Shown here: piece after piece, positions 9,090-17,955 of the stretch | Layout: every line of letters starts with the position of its first letter | Position numbering within the stretch: position 1 is the stretch's first letter | DNA from: Halorubrum coriense DSM 10284 | Lineage (GTDB): Archaea; Halobacteriota; Halobacteria; Halobacteriales; Haloferacaceae | Direction of reading: 5' to 3' | DNA length: 64,000 bases | Assembly: GCF_000337035.1 (NCBI RefSeq) | Contig: NZ_AOJL01000011.1 | Span: forward strand, 29,774 to 93,773 | Position numbers and translations under genes: made by a program | The notes under the pieces: generated by a model | What the model saw: the letters and a program-made list of their open reading frames with translations, nothing else | What the model was told of the DNA's origin: nothing | Databases searched by the model: none

Positions 9090-9779
9090 GTGTTCAGATA
9101 AGCTGATTCCATGCGAAGGCGAACGATCTGAGCCACCTTTCAGCAGTTTCTGCTTTGGTGTTGCTGAAACAGTTTGAGAAACTGGTAGTTCTGCGTTTTA
9201 CCTCACGAAAGACACGTTCGACGCTGTTTCGATTTCCATGTCGTTCATATCTGAAATCGAGGCCGTGTTTTTCACAGGCTCGGTGAAGTGGAACCGCTCC
9301 ATCAACGAGAAAGATCGCGTCATCTACATCGTGTTTTTCCCGGAGTTCCGCAAAAAACTGATCTGCGATCACATTCGTTCTTGTCGGCTCAAGCTTTGTA
9401 TGGAGCAAATCGTTTGAATTAGGATCGACAGCAGCGTACAGCCAATATTGTTCACCGTCAAGTTGAATCACTGTTTCATCGACCGCAACGTGATTCGGGC
9501 ATCGACTAGATTCTGGCTGTAAATCAGCCTTGTGAACCCAATTGTGGACGGTAGATCGAACCCGATCAACACCAAACACCTCAAGAAATAAAACAGTATT
9601 CGAAAGCGATAATCCAGCAAGATGGAGCTGAATACTGAGCTTCATCAACAACTTCGGTGTTGCTTCTCGCTCCACAAACTCTAAGTTGATCTCGTCTAAA
9701 CAGCCGCTGAGGCGGTCGTTTTCGGGCATAGATCACTTTGAAAACGCACCGCCTCACCTTTCAATCCTTATCTGAACAC
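9090..9779 (-). mobile_element. IS6-family insertion sequence with 13-bp terminal inverted repeats
   Basis: A 690-base element. The ends carry the perfect inverted repeat GTGTTCAGATAAG at 9090-9102 and its complement at 9767-9779. One transposase gene fills nearly all of the interior on the minus strand. Eight bases outside each end (atgacctc on the left, cgtctcca on the right) do not match, so no target duplication is visible. That suggests an old insertion or a deletion or recombination next to the element. IS6 elements move by replicative cointegrate formation (family knowledge). Confidence 0.85.
9094..9729 (-). CDS. IS6 family transposase
   Basis: A 211-aa DDE transposase of the short haloarchaeal IS6 type. 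It has an N-terminal HTH-like part, then VAVDETVIQLDGEQYWLYAAVD (first Asp), FLVDGAVPLHRAC (second Asp, in place of the usual DGA/S motif) and RNSVERVFREVKRRT (catalytic Glu). The motifs Y..RHGNRNSVERVFRE and the ending FSNTKAETAERWLRSFAFAWNQLI are typical of the family. The reading frame is intact, so the element may be active. It fills the element to within five bases of the left end and fifty of the right end. Confidence 0.92.
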   Translation of the reverse strand: MPENDRLSGCLDEINLEFVEREATPKLLMKLSIQLHLAGLSLSNTVLFLEVFGVDRVRSTVHNWVHKADLQPESSRCPNHVAVDETVIQLDGEQYWLYAAVDPNSNDLLHTKLEPTRTNVIADQFFAELREKHDVDDAIFLVDGAVPLHRACEKHGLDFRYERHGNRNSVERVFREVKRRTTSFSNCFSNTKAETAERWLRSFAFAWNQLI

Positions 9780-10018
9780 CGTCTCCAATGATAGGCTATG
9801 ATCGCACCGGCTGTTAGCACTATGTTCAATCGAGACTGAACAGATCATCTTCAACCGGTAGACTACAACAAATCGATAAAGCTACTATACAATACATGAC
9901 AGTGCCGCATCATCGTACTGCTGGTTGATTATCTAGTACTACTTAGATACCATCTAGTTGGAACGAAGCGGTTCATCATCACTGAGCGGGTGACCGTGGT
10001 TTTGGATGTGTGAGACCA

Positions 10019-10939
10019 CTATCCAAAGTGTGAACTAACTTCATTTCTGTCAGCTGAGATCCGTGCTCCGAGCATACCAACCGCTGAAAGCACTGGATAA
10101 CGTGGCGCGTCACTCTCTTCATAGAGGTACTCATAAAGATTCACCTCTTCAACCGCGCTGCTTGCGCTTGTCGCCTCTTTCATCGGCGAGTTGGCAAGTG
10201 TTGCCTGTCGCTGTTGAGCAATCTTGTCAAGTTCAGTTTCGAGTTCGTACAGCCCACACCAGACATCAAACGCGGCGTCTTTCCGACAGGCATGAACCGA
10301 GTCAAGATGGGCTCGCAAATTTTCTCGCTTCGTTTCAAGAGTGCACAGGGTTTCCTGCCTGTCGACCAAAGCGCTGATTTCAGTGCTGATAGCGTCTACA
10401 AGCGCAGTGCGAACATCTATTGCATTTTGCGCTCGCTCAATAAGCGTTTGTTGTGTAGGAGGTGTAAGAACAGTGTTGGTTACTAGTGATGTGACTATGT
10501 CCTCACCCAATCCAGCAGCGAGACTCTCAGCAAGCGTCTCATCGTACCCAGACTTGTAGTGTGACAACGAACGCACTGAATTCTCATACGCTGTCAAAAC
10601 ATATCGTAACGTTGCGTCTCCGGGGCTGGTTGTCGGCTCAATGCCACATGACTGGGTACCTAAAGGCTCAGTAATTTTGTCCGGCTCAAGCTTAACCGGC
10701 TCAACACGCTTAATGCGGGTTTGAAACGTCTGAAACGCATCACGCTCTGCGACAACGCAGTCTCGCTCATCTTGACAAGATTGTATTGCGAGTTGAATGT
10801 CTCCAACCGCTAGAACAGTTATCATCCCAACACAGATCATGATGCTAACTGCCTCCGGTGACAACAGTTCTTCCGCTCCGGTGCACCCTGTTTTCAAACA
10901 CGCATTGGTTTGCTCAATTACACGTGGGTGTATTCTCAT
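10019..10939 (-). CDS. DUF7260 family protein
   Basis: A 306-aa protein that I recognise from memory as the haloarchaeal DUF7260 type. Near the N-terminus is a hydrophobic segment (about residues 29-52), followed by ERDCVVAERDAFQTFQTRI, then ATLRYVLTAYENSVRSLSHY, YDETLAESLAAGLGEDIV and helical Glu/Lys/Arg-rich stretches that could form coiled coils. The usual family protein lacks the first 50 or so residues, so this N-terminus could be a lineage-specific addition or the true start may be downstream. Function unknown. It stands alone between an IS6 element and the STT3-like gene, in accessory DNA. Confidence 0.65.
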   Translation of the reverse strand: MRIHPRVIEQTNACLKTGCTGAEELLSPEAVSIMICVGMITVLAVGDIQLAIQSCQDERDCVVAERDAFQTFQTRIKRVEPVKLEPDKITEPLGTQSCGIEPTTSPGDATLRYVLTAYENSVRSLSHYKSGYDETLAESLAAGLGEDIVTSLVTNTVLTPPTQQTLIERAQNAIDVRTALVDAISTEISALVDRQETLCTLETKRENLRAHLDSVHACRKDAAFDVWCGLYELETELDKIAQQRQATLANSPMKEATSASSAVEEVNLYEYLYEESDAPRYPVLSAVGMLGARISADRNEVSSHFG

Positions 10940-11350
10940 GGCGATGCTAACTGATGATACTGTCTCCAGTTTGTTTGACAGTTTCGCTCAATTAACTGGA
11001 AATGAAACGCACTAGGCCACACCGCTTTCAACAGTCGCTAACCTCTCTATCCGTTGTGTAGGCTCTGTGTACTACGTATTGACCTGGTACGCACCATGTG
11101 TTACTGTCGACTATCTGCTCGTCCATCTATCATCTTACCCGACTGAGAGAACATTCACTTCTACTACATACAGCCTGAGTTAGGTCTCATAGCATGACTA
11201 CGGTCCAACATTCCTGAGAACTCGTGTCTAACCGTTCAATATAGGTGGTCATGTAACTACTGGCTATCAACCCACAGTTACAGTAACGTCTCGGCGACAC
11301 GTAGCACACCAACCGAAACGGTAATCGGCCCTGGAAAAAACAAGGGGTAT
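10940..11350. other. Intergenic region between DUF7260 gene and STT3-like gene
   Basis: A 411-base divergent spacer. I see no supported gene on either strand. It should contain the promoters of both flanking genes. The sequence just before the ATG at 11351 (aaggggtat) is purine-rich and could act as a weak ribosome binding site. No repeat or RNA signature stands out. Confidence 0.4.
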
Positions 11351-13900
11351 ATGCCCTCGCCCGAGGACACGACTGCGGCTACCCGTGCCTTCCTCGACGA
11401 TCACCCTGACGCCGAAGAGTCCCTCGCTGCGCTTGTTGAGCGCGATGCCCAAGAGGAGCCGTGGACGTTCGATGAAATCGAACTTGATTCTGGCCGCTTC
11501 GGAGAACTCGTTGCGCGTGATATAGCGATTAGTGTCGACGGCGGCTATCGGCTGGCACACGCTAGCGCAGTCGAATCAGTCCTCGCAACGTCGTCTGATG
11601 TTCATACAGGTGTTAGCCCATCAGGGTCCGAGCAGTCTCGAGCATCTCAAGGGTCCAACACGTCTAACAAGGTCGAGCTAGATATCCGCTCACGTCTAAT
11701 TGGACGCTTTGTATCCGACCCATCAACTACAATCGCGCTCGTCGGCGCACTCGCCACTGTTGCGGTGGCACGACTTGTGGCTCTACTTGCTGTGTTCCGA
11801 GATGGATTTGTTGTTTCGCCTGCCAATGACACCTATTTTTTCCGTTACTGGCAGGAACGACTTGCCGCACGTGCTGGTGGCATCTTTGATTTTGGGTTGT
11901 TTGCTGACATGGGCGGGGCCGCCAGCGCACGCCCACTTGCGCATGCGACAAACTGGTGGATAACAGTCCTTCTTGGTGGTGTTGATGCCGCACCTATCGT
12001 TGCTGCATGGTTACCCGTTCTGCTGTCTGTCTGTGTGGGATGCCTTGTGTACTACATTACCGTTGTCCTCACTGATGATGTCCGAGTTGCACTTGCTTCG
12101 GTGGTGTTCTATGGACTTGCACCCGCTAACGTTGTGTATACCTCCGTTGGCTTTCTCGATCACCAAGCACATCAGTATCTCTGGCTCGGGCTGCTTATCG
12201 CAACCCTCACGATACTCGGAAGCGATCTTACACGACGACGGGCCACAACTGATACAACAGCTGCTGCGCAGGCTCACGTTCGCGATCCTACGATGTGGGC
12301 GGTCGGCCTTGGTCTTGCGCTTGCTGTCTTCGCCTCTGCGCATGTCTGGGGGGGCTCCCCGCTCACGTTCATTCCGGTCGCGGCCATCATCGGAATCCGT
12401 GTCATAGTTGATGTCCGCCACGACGTGCCCCCGGTTGCTGCCAACCTACCACTGCTTGCCGGACTTGGACTCGGTGCCGCTGGGGCGTTTGCCGTTCACC
12501 ATACGCTTGGCTGGCATGAATCACTCGCTGCGATCACGCCAGTTCTTGTGGCTGGTGGAGGTTTTGTTGTCGTTGGTATCGGTGCGGTTTGGCGTCGCCT
12601 TACATTGGGACCGGCCAAACTCGCCGTTGTCAACGTGATTGTAGCTATCGGTGCACTCACCGGCTACGTCCTTGCCCGTCCTGATGTCACAAGCCGTATT
12701 CGCACCCGTGTAAACGACTTATTCGGCCGTGGGGGCATCTCAGAGACAGTTTCGCTGTTTAATCCAGACTTTGCGGTCGTACTTGGACCGCTCCTACAGC
12801 TTGGACTCGGATTTTACTTCGCAATTGTCGTGCTCGCCGTTATCACTTGGGCGTTCACTCGTCGGTATGAACCTGGCTGGCTCGTCCTTACTTGCTTTGC
12901 GTGGTACTACATACTACTCGCGACAATTCAGGTCCGTTTTGCCGGCCAATTGGCCATCGTCATTGCACCCTTTGCGGGGATTGGGCTCATCCACCTGCTT
13001 TCGTTGGTTGACCTCACACGCCCGGTTGCGGTGCTTAGCCTTTCCGATGATGAGAGTCGGAGTTCGTCCAGACTTACCGGCGCTGCTAATCGTTTTAATA
13101 GTGGTTCACTCGGGTCTGTTTCTGGTTCTGGCGACGATCCTACTCCTGGTTCAATCTCAATCACATCGATCCAACTGCCTGCTGAGCGAGGCAAACGGAA
13201 CTACCTTGTGGGCGCAATTATCGTTGTATTGCTGTTTAATCTCGTGCTTGTGCCCTCACTTGTCGGGCAGACAACCTACGATCGTGCGCAGTTTGATGCT
13301 GCCCTTACAGTTGATGCCCATGCGGATAAGGTCAATCGCGAGTATCCGCAAAACTTTGTGTTAAGCCAGTGGACGGATAACAGAATGTATAATTACTTTG
13401 TGAACGGTGAGTCGCGGAGCTATGGATACGCACGGAGTACTTACAGTGAGTTCCTTTCAGGATCTAATCCAGACGATTGGTACAATCGACTTCAGTCACG
13501 AGTTGGGTACGTCGTAATTACTAACGAAGACCGTATCTCCGTGACAAATACCACATATGCGGCTCTTCAGGAGGGACTTGGTGTTGGCGCCAACGGTACC
13601 AATTCGGTCGGCCGGTATCAACTCATCCACGCCGCTGATACTGTTCGAACCTATGCGCTTGTCCCTGGTGCTCAGATTCAGGTTACAAATGTATCTACAG
13701 CGTCTGTGACGGCAACTACTACTGTAACACTTCGTGGTGTTGATTACAAGTACACCCGAACCGCGACTCGTAGTAACGGGTCTGTGACACTCAGAGTTGC
13801 TCACTCTGGCACATATCACATTGGTAACCGCACGGTCAGGATCACTGAGAACGATGTTTATGCCGGAAATCAGACCCACGTTTCCGTGGCCAGTCAGTAA
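11351..13900 (+). CDS. STT3/AglB-like oligosaccharyltransferase-family membrane protein
   Basis: An 849-aa polytopic protein. Residues 1-80 form a soluble, acidic winged-helix-like N-terminal domain (TFDEIELDSGRFGELV then GGYRLAHASAVESVL). From about residue 125 there are more than ten membrane segments, with PANDTYFFRYWQERLA early in the first external loop, where STT3 proteins carry an acidic metal/lipid-binding motif. A C-terminal extracellular domain begins at about residue 645. AglB enzymes have WWDYG there; this protein has SQWTDNRMYNYFVNGES, so the canonical motif is not present. The gene precedes the S-layer glycoprotein, a main N-glycosylation target. It is probably an AglB paralogue or a glycan-modifying relative; transfer activity is not certain. 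Confidence 0.75.
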   Translation: MPSPEDTTAATRAFLDDHPDAEESLAALVERDAQEEPWTFDEIELDSGRFGELVARDIAISVDGGYRLAHASAVESVLATSSDVHTGVSPSGSEQSRASQGSNTSNKVELDIRSRLIGRFVSDPSTTIALVGALATVAVARLVALLAVFRDGFVVSPANDTYFFRYWQERLAARAGGIFDFGLFADMGGAASARPLAHATNWWITVLLGGVDAAPIVAAWLPVLLSVCVGCLVYYITVVLTDDVRVALASVVFYGLAPANVVYTSVGFLDHQAHQYLWLGLLIATLTILGSDLTRRRATTDTTAAAQAHVRDPTMWAVGLGLALAVFASAHVWGGSPLTFIPVAAIIGIRVIVDVRHDVPPVAANLPLLAGLGLGAAGAFAVHHTLGWHESLAAITPVLVAGGGFVVVGIGAVWRRLTLGPAKLAVVNVIVAIGALTGYVLARPDVTSRIRTRVNDLFGRGGISETVSLFNPDFAVVLGPLLQLGLGFYFAIVVLAVITWAFTRRYEPGWLVLTCFAWYYILLATIQVRFAGQLAIVIAPFAGIGLIHLLSLVDLTRPVAVLSLSDDESRSSSRLTGAANRFNSGSLGSVSGSGDDPTPGSISITSIQLPAERGKRNYLVGAIIVVLLFNLVLVPSLVGQTTYDRAQFDAALTVDAHADKVNREYPQNFVLSQWTDNRMYNYFVNGESRSYGYARSTYSEFLSGSNPDDWYNRLQSRVGYVVITNEDRISVTNTTYAALQEGLGVGANGTNSVGRYQLIHAADTVRTYALVPGAQIQVTNVSTASVTATTTVTLRGVDYKYTRTATRSNGSVTLRVAHSGTYHIGNRTVRITENDVYAGNQTHVSVASQ

Positions 13901-14103
13901 CCCCCGTATGAAAGAGTCACATACGATCTAAATCATGTACGGGTCCGCTAACCTGTAGCTGATGCAAAACTATGTCTTGGGGGTTGACTAGTCCTGTCTA
14001 TTTTTTGACTAAAAATTGGATCTCATTACTAGAAAGAAGTCTCTTGGCACCACCTGGCCAGTCAAAACTAGCTAACTCCACGCTCGTAACGCTCGCACCA
14101 CCG

Positions 14104-14143
14104 GGTTGGTAATATTCTACATCGGAGTGTAATATCACCAACC
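14104..14143. promoter_or_regulatory. Inverted repeat upstream of S-layer promoter
   Basis: Left arm GGTTGGTAATATT (14104-14116) and right arm AATATCACCAACC (14131-14143) pair with one mismatch around a 14-base loop. It lies about 90 bases upstream of the TATA-like element. It could bind a dimeric regulator of S-layer expression or form a hairpin at the end of the upstream transcript. There is no T tract right after it, which argues against a simple terminator. Confidence 0.4.
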
Positions 14144-14234
14144 AATCTCCAGACAACCGCATTTTCCAAAAACGCCCGTCAAAGGCGTGTAGAAGGTTTG
14201 TTAAGCGTTATCATACAATTTCAACCCCACAAAG

Positions 14235-14244
14235 CATATATAAC
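14235..14244 (+). promoter_or_regulatory. Probable TATA box of S-layer gene
   Basis: CATATATAAC is a near-ideal archaeal TATA element in a low-GC stretch. Transcription would start about 25 bases downstream, near 14265-14270, leaving an untranslated leader of roughly 140 bases. S-layer genes are among the most strongly expressed in haloarchaea. Confidence 0.55.
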
Positions 14245-14409
14245 AACCACCACAACCACCAGTCGCAGACCCTACCCCATCCCCAATGCGACACCAATGC
14301 GAGTAATCTCTGTCAGGTCTGGTCGTGCCATCGCTGTGACGCCGGTCACTGATGAACGGGGGACTCAGATGGAGACAAAGCACGGTTGTCGCGCTGAAAC
14401 AACACAACA

Positions 14410-17241
14410 ATGACACAAGACACAACCTATCGCGGAAAGGCCAACGCGGTCTTTTTCGCAGCGATCATGGTCGTATCCATGTTCGCAGCTGGCTTCGCAG
14501 CGGCTCCCGTTGCGGCAGCCAGTGTCAATGGCCAGTACGTTAACGACGCTGGCGACCAAGTGGATATCGTTTATCAAGGACAAGACGTCTACCTCACCGG
14601 TGGTGACATCGACGCAGCAGCCGTCGACGATACCGTCAATCTCCGTGAGGTAGATAGCTTCGACGGGGGAGTGGTTGATACCAGTTCTCAGGTCGAGCAG
14701 CTGACTGTCGAGAGCGCCAGCGAGTTCGGTCTTGGTTCTGGACTGGCTGTCGAGATTGACACAGATGACCTCTCGTCCGGCGATTACTTCATCCGTGGCG
14801 CAGGGGACCTCCCGAACAGCCCGGACCAGTCGGATACTTTCGAGGTCACAACCCAGTCGCTCAGTGTCGAGTTTGACGACGACTCGGTGACTGACGAGGG
14901 TTCCAATGCGGAAACTGACCTCGATATCTCCTCGGACCGCGGAACTTACAGCGTCAACGTGACCGCTGATGGTCTTGAGGATGAGGACCTGTTCAACATC
15001 TTCTCCGGTGACGGGGCCAACTTCAGCTCCGACCGGCCAACCCGGATCGATGCTGACAATCTTGCATCCACGGGCAACTTCTACTCGAACGGTGAATTCA
15101 AGATTGGCCTCTACCAGGAAGACGACGAGAACTACGATCAGAAGATCGTGCTCGTCAACATTCAGGACTCGGAGGAGACCATCGACTTCGATGGTATTGA
15201 CACGGACGATTACACGTTCGAGTTCAATGTGACCGATACGGAGGCATCGGATGCCTCGAGCATCTCTGTTGGCGAACTCGACCGGCAGGCCAGCTTCGAC
15301 GAGTCCGTATACTCGCAGACGGCTGGTGACATCGTCGAGATGACGGTGGAACTTGACGACACTGACAATGCCTGGGTCCAGATTGGTAGTGAAGAATCTG
15401 GGTTCGTCGACGTCCTGTACGTTGAAGACGACGACAGTGACGACGAAGTGACTTTCGAGGTTAACACGCGTGTCCTCGGTACGCCTGTCAACTTCGACGA
15501 GGCGTACAATACTGAGGACGACATCGTCGAGAGTGAGCTGTATGACACTGTGTCGAACGACAATGCTCCCGAGTACTACTCGGAAGACACTGACACGACA
15601 CTCGGTGCGGGCAACAACTTCGAGGGATACCTCCAAGCTATTGACCAAATCGAGAGCGACGAGGGTAAGTTCGACCAGCTCGCTCGCCCGCTCCAGCCGA
15701 CTACGTACGAAGTTGCTGTGAATGGTAACCAGAACTTCATCGTTAACGAAGACGACGAGTCCGAGCTGGACGATGAAATCGGCCTGGCTACACTCGACCT
15801 CACGCAGCCCGGCGTTGAGAACGTCCAGACGTGGACGGCGCCCGGCAACCCGGCTGACGAAACAACGAACACCACCGAACTGCTGAACGAGGTCACGCAG
15901 AGTTCGGATATCGCCCTTGACGACCAACTCGTCATCCAGGCAGAAGCGAGTGGGATCTACGGTCATATGGTCCAGATTGAAGACTTTGATGCGCTGGATG
16001 ATGGCTTCTCGGCCAGCACCCTCTCCGAACTCGACGGTCGCGATGGTGAAGGTGTGAACATCGAGATCGAAGCGGACGATGCGACGGGCAACCAGGACCC
16101 GACCTCGCTTGACTTCGATGCGAGCTCGGATGTCATCTCGGTCTTCGTCGATCAGGAGTCCGGACAGATGTTCATCGTCGTCGACACTAGCGAGGACGAC
16201 TCTGCGTTCTCCCAGTCTGTTGAGGACGGCACGGACTTCACGGCTGAGATTGAGTACGAAGCCGACGATGAGGACCAGTTCGAGTTTAACGGTCAGGGTC
16301 CGCTGGGCGGTGCTGCCAACGACCAAAACACGGCTGCGTTCCCGTACTTCGCGGCTGGTGAGGACAACACGGAGTCGGCTTCGGCTGACTTCAGTCTCGC
16401 CGACCGCGAGGCCTCGTTCGACAACATCAACGACAACGACGAAGTTGAGATTGCGAACACCGAGTCGGCTACGGTGACGGGCACGACCAACGTTGCGCCC
16501 GGTACTGAAGTGAGCGTCCGCGTCCAGTCCACCTCTGGCGTCTCGCCCTCGTTCGTCGAGACGTCTGAAGACATTGAGGTTGGCGAGGACGGTACGTTCG
16601 AGGCCGAACTCGACCTCAGCGCTGCATCGGTTGACGACACTGCAACGGTTGACTTCCGTGTTGAGGGTAGTTCCATCTCGGACTCCGACGCAGTGATCGT
16701 TGAGCAGGCTCAGGATCCGGCCTCCTTCGAGGTCTCGGAACTGAACCCGCAGGACGTGACCGCAACGGTCGGCGACGCGCTGACCGTGACGGCCACCGTC
16801 GAGAACACCGGCGACCAGGAAGCCACCCAGACTGTCGAGTTCCGCGTTGGCGGTAGCGCGGTCGCCAGTCAGGATGTCACGCTTGGTGCCGGTAACAGCA
16901 CCACCGTTGAGTTCGCGGACGTCGATACGTCCAGTCTCGACGCTGGTGAGTACGAGCACGGCGTCTTCACGGACAACGACGAGCAGACTGCCACGCTCAC
17001 CCTCGAAGCCGCGGACGACGGGTCCGACGGTTCCGATGGTAGCGACGGTTCCGACGGTAGTGACGGTTCCGACGGTAGTGACGGGTCCGACGGTTCCGAC
17101 GGTAGTGACGGTTCCGACGGCTCCGACGGTAGTGACGGTTCCGACGGCACCACCGACGACGGCACGCCCGGCTTCGGTGCGATCGTCGCTCTCGTCGCGC
17201 TCATCGCCGCCGCGCTGCTCGCGACCCGGCGCAACGAGTAA
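14410..17241 (+). CDS. csg: Major cell-surface (S-layer) glycoprotein, PGF-CTERM type
   Basis: A 943-aa secreted protein that builds the surface lattice. It has a long signal peptide (residues 1 to about 37, ending APVAAA before SVNGQYV), a very acidic extracellular body with beta-rich domains, and N-glycosylation sequons including NVT, NFS, NTT and NST. A late CARDB-like domain contains VTATVENTGDQEATQTVEF. Then come fourteen Asp-Gly-Ser repeats and a C-terminal anchor TPGFGAIVALVALIAAALLATRRNE, which is the PGF-CTERM signal processed by archaeosortase and lipid-linked (family knowledge). Length and layout match known haloarchaeal S-layer proteins. GC is higher than in flanking genes, consistent with strong expression. 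The DGS spacer takes the place of the Thr-rich stalk seen in Haloferax and Halobacterium. Confidence 0.92.
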   Translation: MTQDTTYRGKANAVFFAAIMVVSMFAAGFAAAPVAAASVNGQYVNDAGDQVDIVYQGQDVYLTGGDIDAAAVDDTVNLREVDSFDGGVVDTSSQVEQLTVESASEFGLGSGLAVEIDTDDLSSGDYFIRGAGDLPNSPDQSDTFEVTTQSLSVEFDDDSVTDEGSNAETDLDISSDRGTYSVNVTADGLEDEDLFNIFSGDGANFSSDRPTRIDADNLASTGNFYSNGEFKIGLYQEDDENYDQKIVLVNIQDSEETIDFDGIDTDDYTFEFNVTDTEASDASSISVGELDRQASFDESVYSQTAGDIVEMTVELDDTDNAWVQIGSEESGFVDVLYVEDDDSDDEVTFEVNTRVLGTPVNFDEAYNTEDDIVESELYDTVSNDNAPEYYSEDTDTTLGAGNNFEGYLQAIDQIESDEGKFDQLARPLQPTTYEVAVNGNQNFIVNEDDESELDDEIGLATLDLTQPGVENVQTWTAPGNPADETTNTTELLNEVTQSSDIALDDQLVIQAEASGIYGHMVQIEDFDALDDGFSASTLSELDGRDGEGVNIEIEADDATGNQDPTSLDFDASSDVISVFVDQESGQMFIVVDTSEDDSAFSQSVEDGTDFTAEIEYEADDEDQFEFNGQGPLGGAANDQNTAAFPYFAAGEDNTESASADFSLADREASFDNINDNDEVEIANTESATVTGTTNVAPGTEVSVRVQSTSGVSPSFVETSEDIEVGEDGTFEAELDLSAASVDDTATVDFRVEGSSISDSDAVIVEQAQDPASFEVSELNPQDVTATVGDALTVTATVENTGDQEATQTVEFRVGGSAVASQDVTLGAGNSTTVEFADVDTSSLDAGEYEHGVFTDNDEQTATLTLEAADDGSDGSDGSDGSDGSDGSDGSDGSDGSDGSDGSDGSDGSDGSDGTTDDGTPGFGAIVALVALIAAALLATRRNE
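17017..17142 (+). repeat. Fourteen 9-bp DGS codon repeats in the S-layer gene
   Basis: Fourteen units encoding Asp-Gly-Ser sit just before the membrane anchor. Serine codons vary among TCC, AGT and AGC, often alternating TCC and AGT, so an 18-base superrepeat is visible. The peptide would be a flexible, negatively charged stalk between the lattice and the membrane. Such an array could change in length by slippage or recombination. Confidence 0.95.
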
Positions 17242-17277
17242 CATCGTTGCCTGAGTCGCGGTTTGTGGCTCGCAACA

Positions 17278-17313
17278 TCGGCCCTTTCGGGCCGACTCAC
17301 ACACGCTCTTTTT
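17278..17313 (+). terminator. Hairpin plus T-tract terminator of the S-layer gene
   Basis: TCGGCCC (17278-17284), loop TTTC, GGGCCGA (17289-17295) forms a perfect 7-bp stem. A TTTTT run follows at 17309-17313, in an otherwise GC-rich stretch 37 bases after the stop. It resembles a bacterial intrinsic terminator. In archaea the T run alone can terminate, and the hairpin may protect the mRNA 3' end. Confidence 0.65.
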
Positions 17314-17320
17314 ATTTCGA

Positions 17321-17955
17321 TCTAATCGAACAGTTACGGCAACAGCTTCCTTGCTGACACGGTTGATTTACTCAATTACATTCGATAGCTGACCTGCTAT
17401 TGGATTGATAGCGGTTAGTAAAAACGGGAAGAACTCAGTTGGTTGGGAGAGAACCGTTATCTAACTTTGGTACTGTTGAACTGCTCCATTAGAAAGTAAT
17501 CAAGAATCGGCTTCTGCCTGCTCTGAATCATTGAGCGACGCTGTGGTTCTGCCTGTCTGAATAGCTGGTCGCGGCTCTTGGGTGAATGAAACTACTACTT
17601 CTTCGGAGAAGCGTATCATTGCGCGGTCAACACTCCCTTCAGCCTTTGTCATAGCGTTTTCGGCTCTGTTTTAATCTGGCGTCACCCAAAGTCCCTTGAT
17701 AAAGATCTGGTGAATGACAGCGTCGTACTCCCAACCAGATCGATTAGTTTCCCTCACTGTATCATATGTACAGATCAGTGTCAGACCTGATAAGGTCTCG
17801 TTCAGCAGATGACTGATGCTAAGCTAGCCACACGTCCTAATTGATTGCTGATATGCCTGTGTAGTTAGGTTGGTGCGGGAACCCGTCCTCTTATCGCAGT
17901 CAAATATCAATTGAGCAGCCACACTCCTCCCGTAGTAGGCTCTTCTCCAGCGATT
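17321..17955. other. Long intergenic region between S-layer and TetR genes
   Basis: About 635 bases of low-GC sequence. The only coding candidate is a 50-codon frame on the minus strand at 17500-17652 (listed separately, low confidence). No tRNA, repeat array or recognisable gene remnant was found. Its length and composition fit accessory DNA. Confidence 0.4.
17500..17652 (-). CDS. Possible 50-aa small protein, unrecognised
   Basis: ATG at 17652 to TGA at 17500. The peptide starts MTKAEGSVDRAMIRFSEEV, has no membrane segment, and is mixed polar with an acidic C-terminus (NDSEQAEADS). A stop lies in frame shortly upstream, so it is not the end of a longer gene in this frame. The predicted composition is acidic enough for a haloarchaeal protein, but I recognise no family and see no clear promoter. 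It may be chance. Confidence 0.22.
   Translation of the reverse strand: MTKAEGSVDRAMIRFSEEVVVSFTQEPRPAIQTGRTTASLNDSEQAEADS

Larger units (their letters stand above)
13901..14409. other. Long leader/promoter region of the S-layer gene
   Basis: A 509-base gap without a gene. It holds a T-rich run (about 13999-14005) that may terminate the STT3-like transcript, an imperfect 13-bp inverted repeat at 14104-14143, a strong TATA-like element at 14235-14244, and then about 165 bases to the S-layer ATG. The transcript therefore seems to have a long 5' untranslated leader, unlike most leaderless genes here. No Shine-Dalgarno motif precedes the ATG (aacacaacaATG). Confidence 0.5.

Noticed and set aside
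17017..17142. A CRISPR array or minisatellite in the repeat block
   Set aside because: The repeat is a coding Asp-Gly-Ser array within the S-layer gene, without spacers. No CRISPR-like direct repeats with unique spacers were seen anywhere in the window.
14365..17304. A 979-codon open frame on the strand opposite to the S-layer gene
   Set aside because: It mirrors the biased codon use of the S-layer gene (stops avoided on the opposite strand). The product is Arg/Val-rich, unlike acidic haloarchaeal proteins, and has no domain. The sense gene has a signal peptide and PGF-CTERM.
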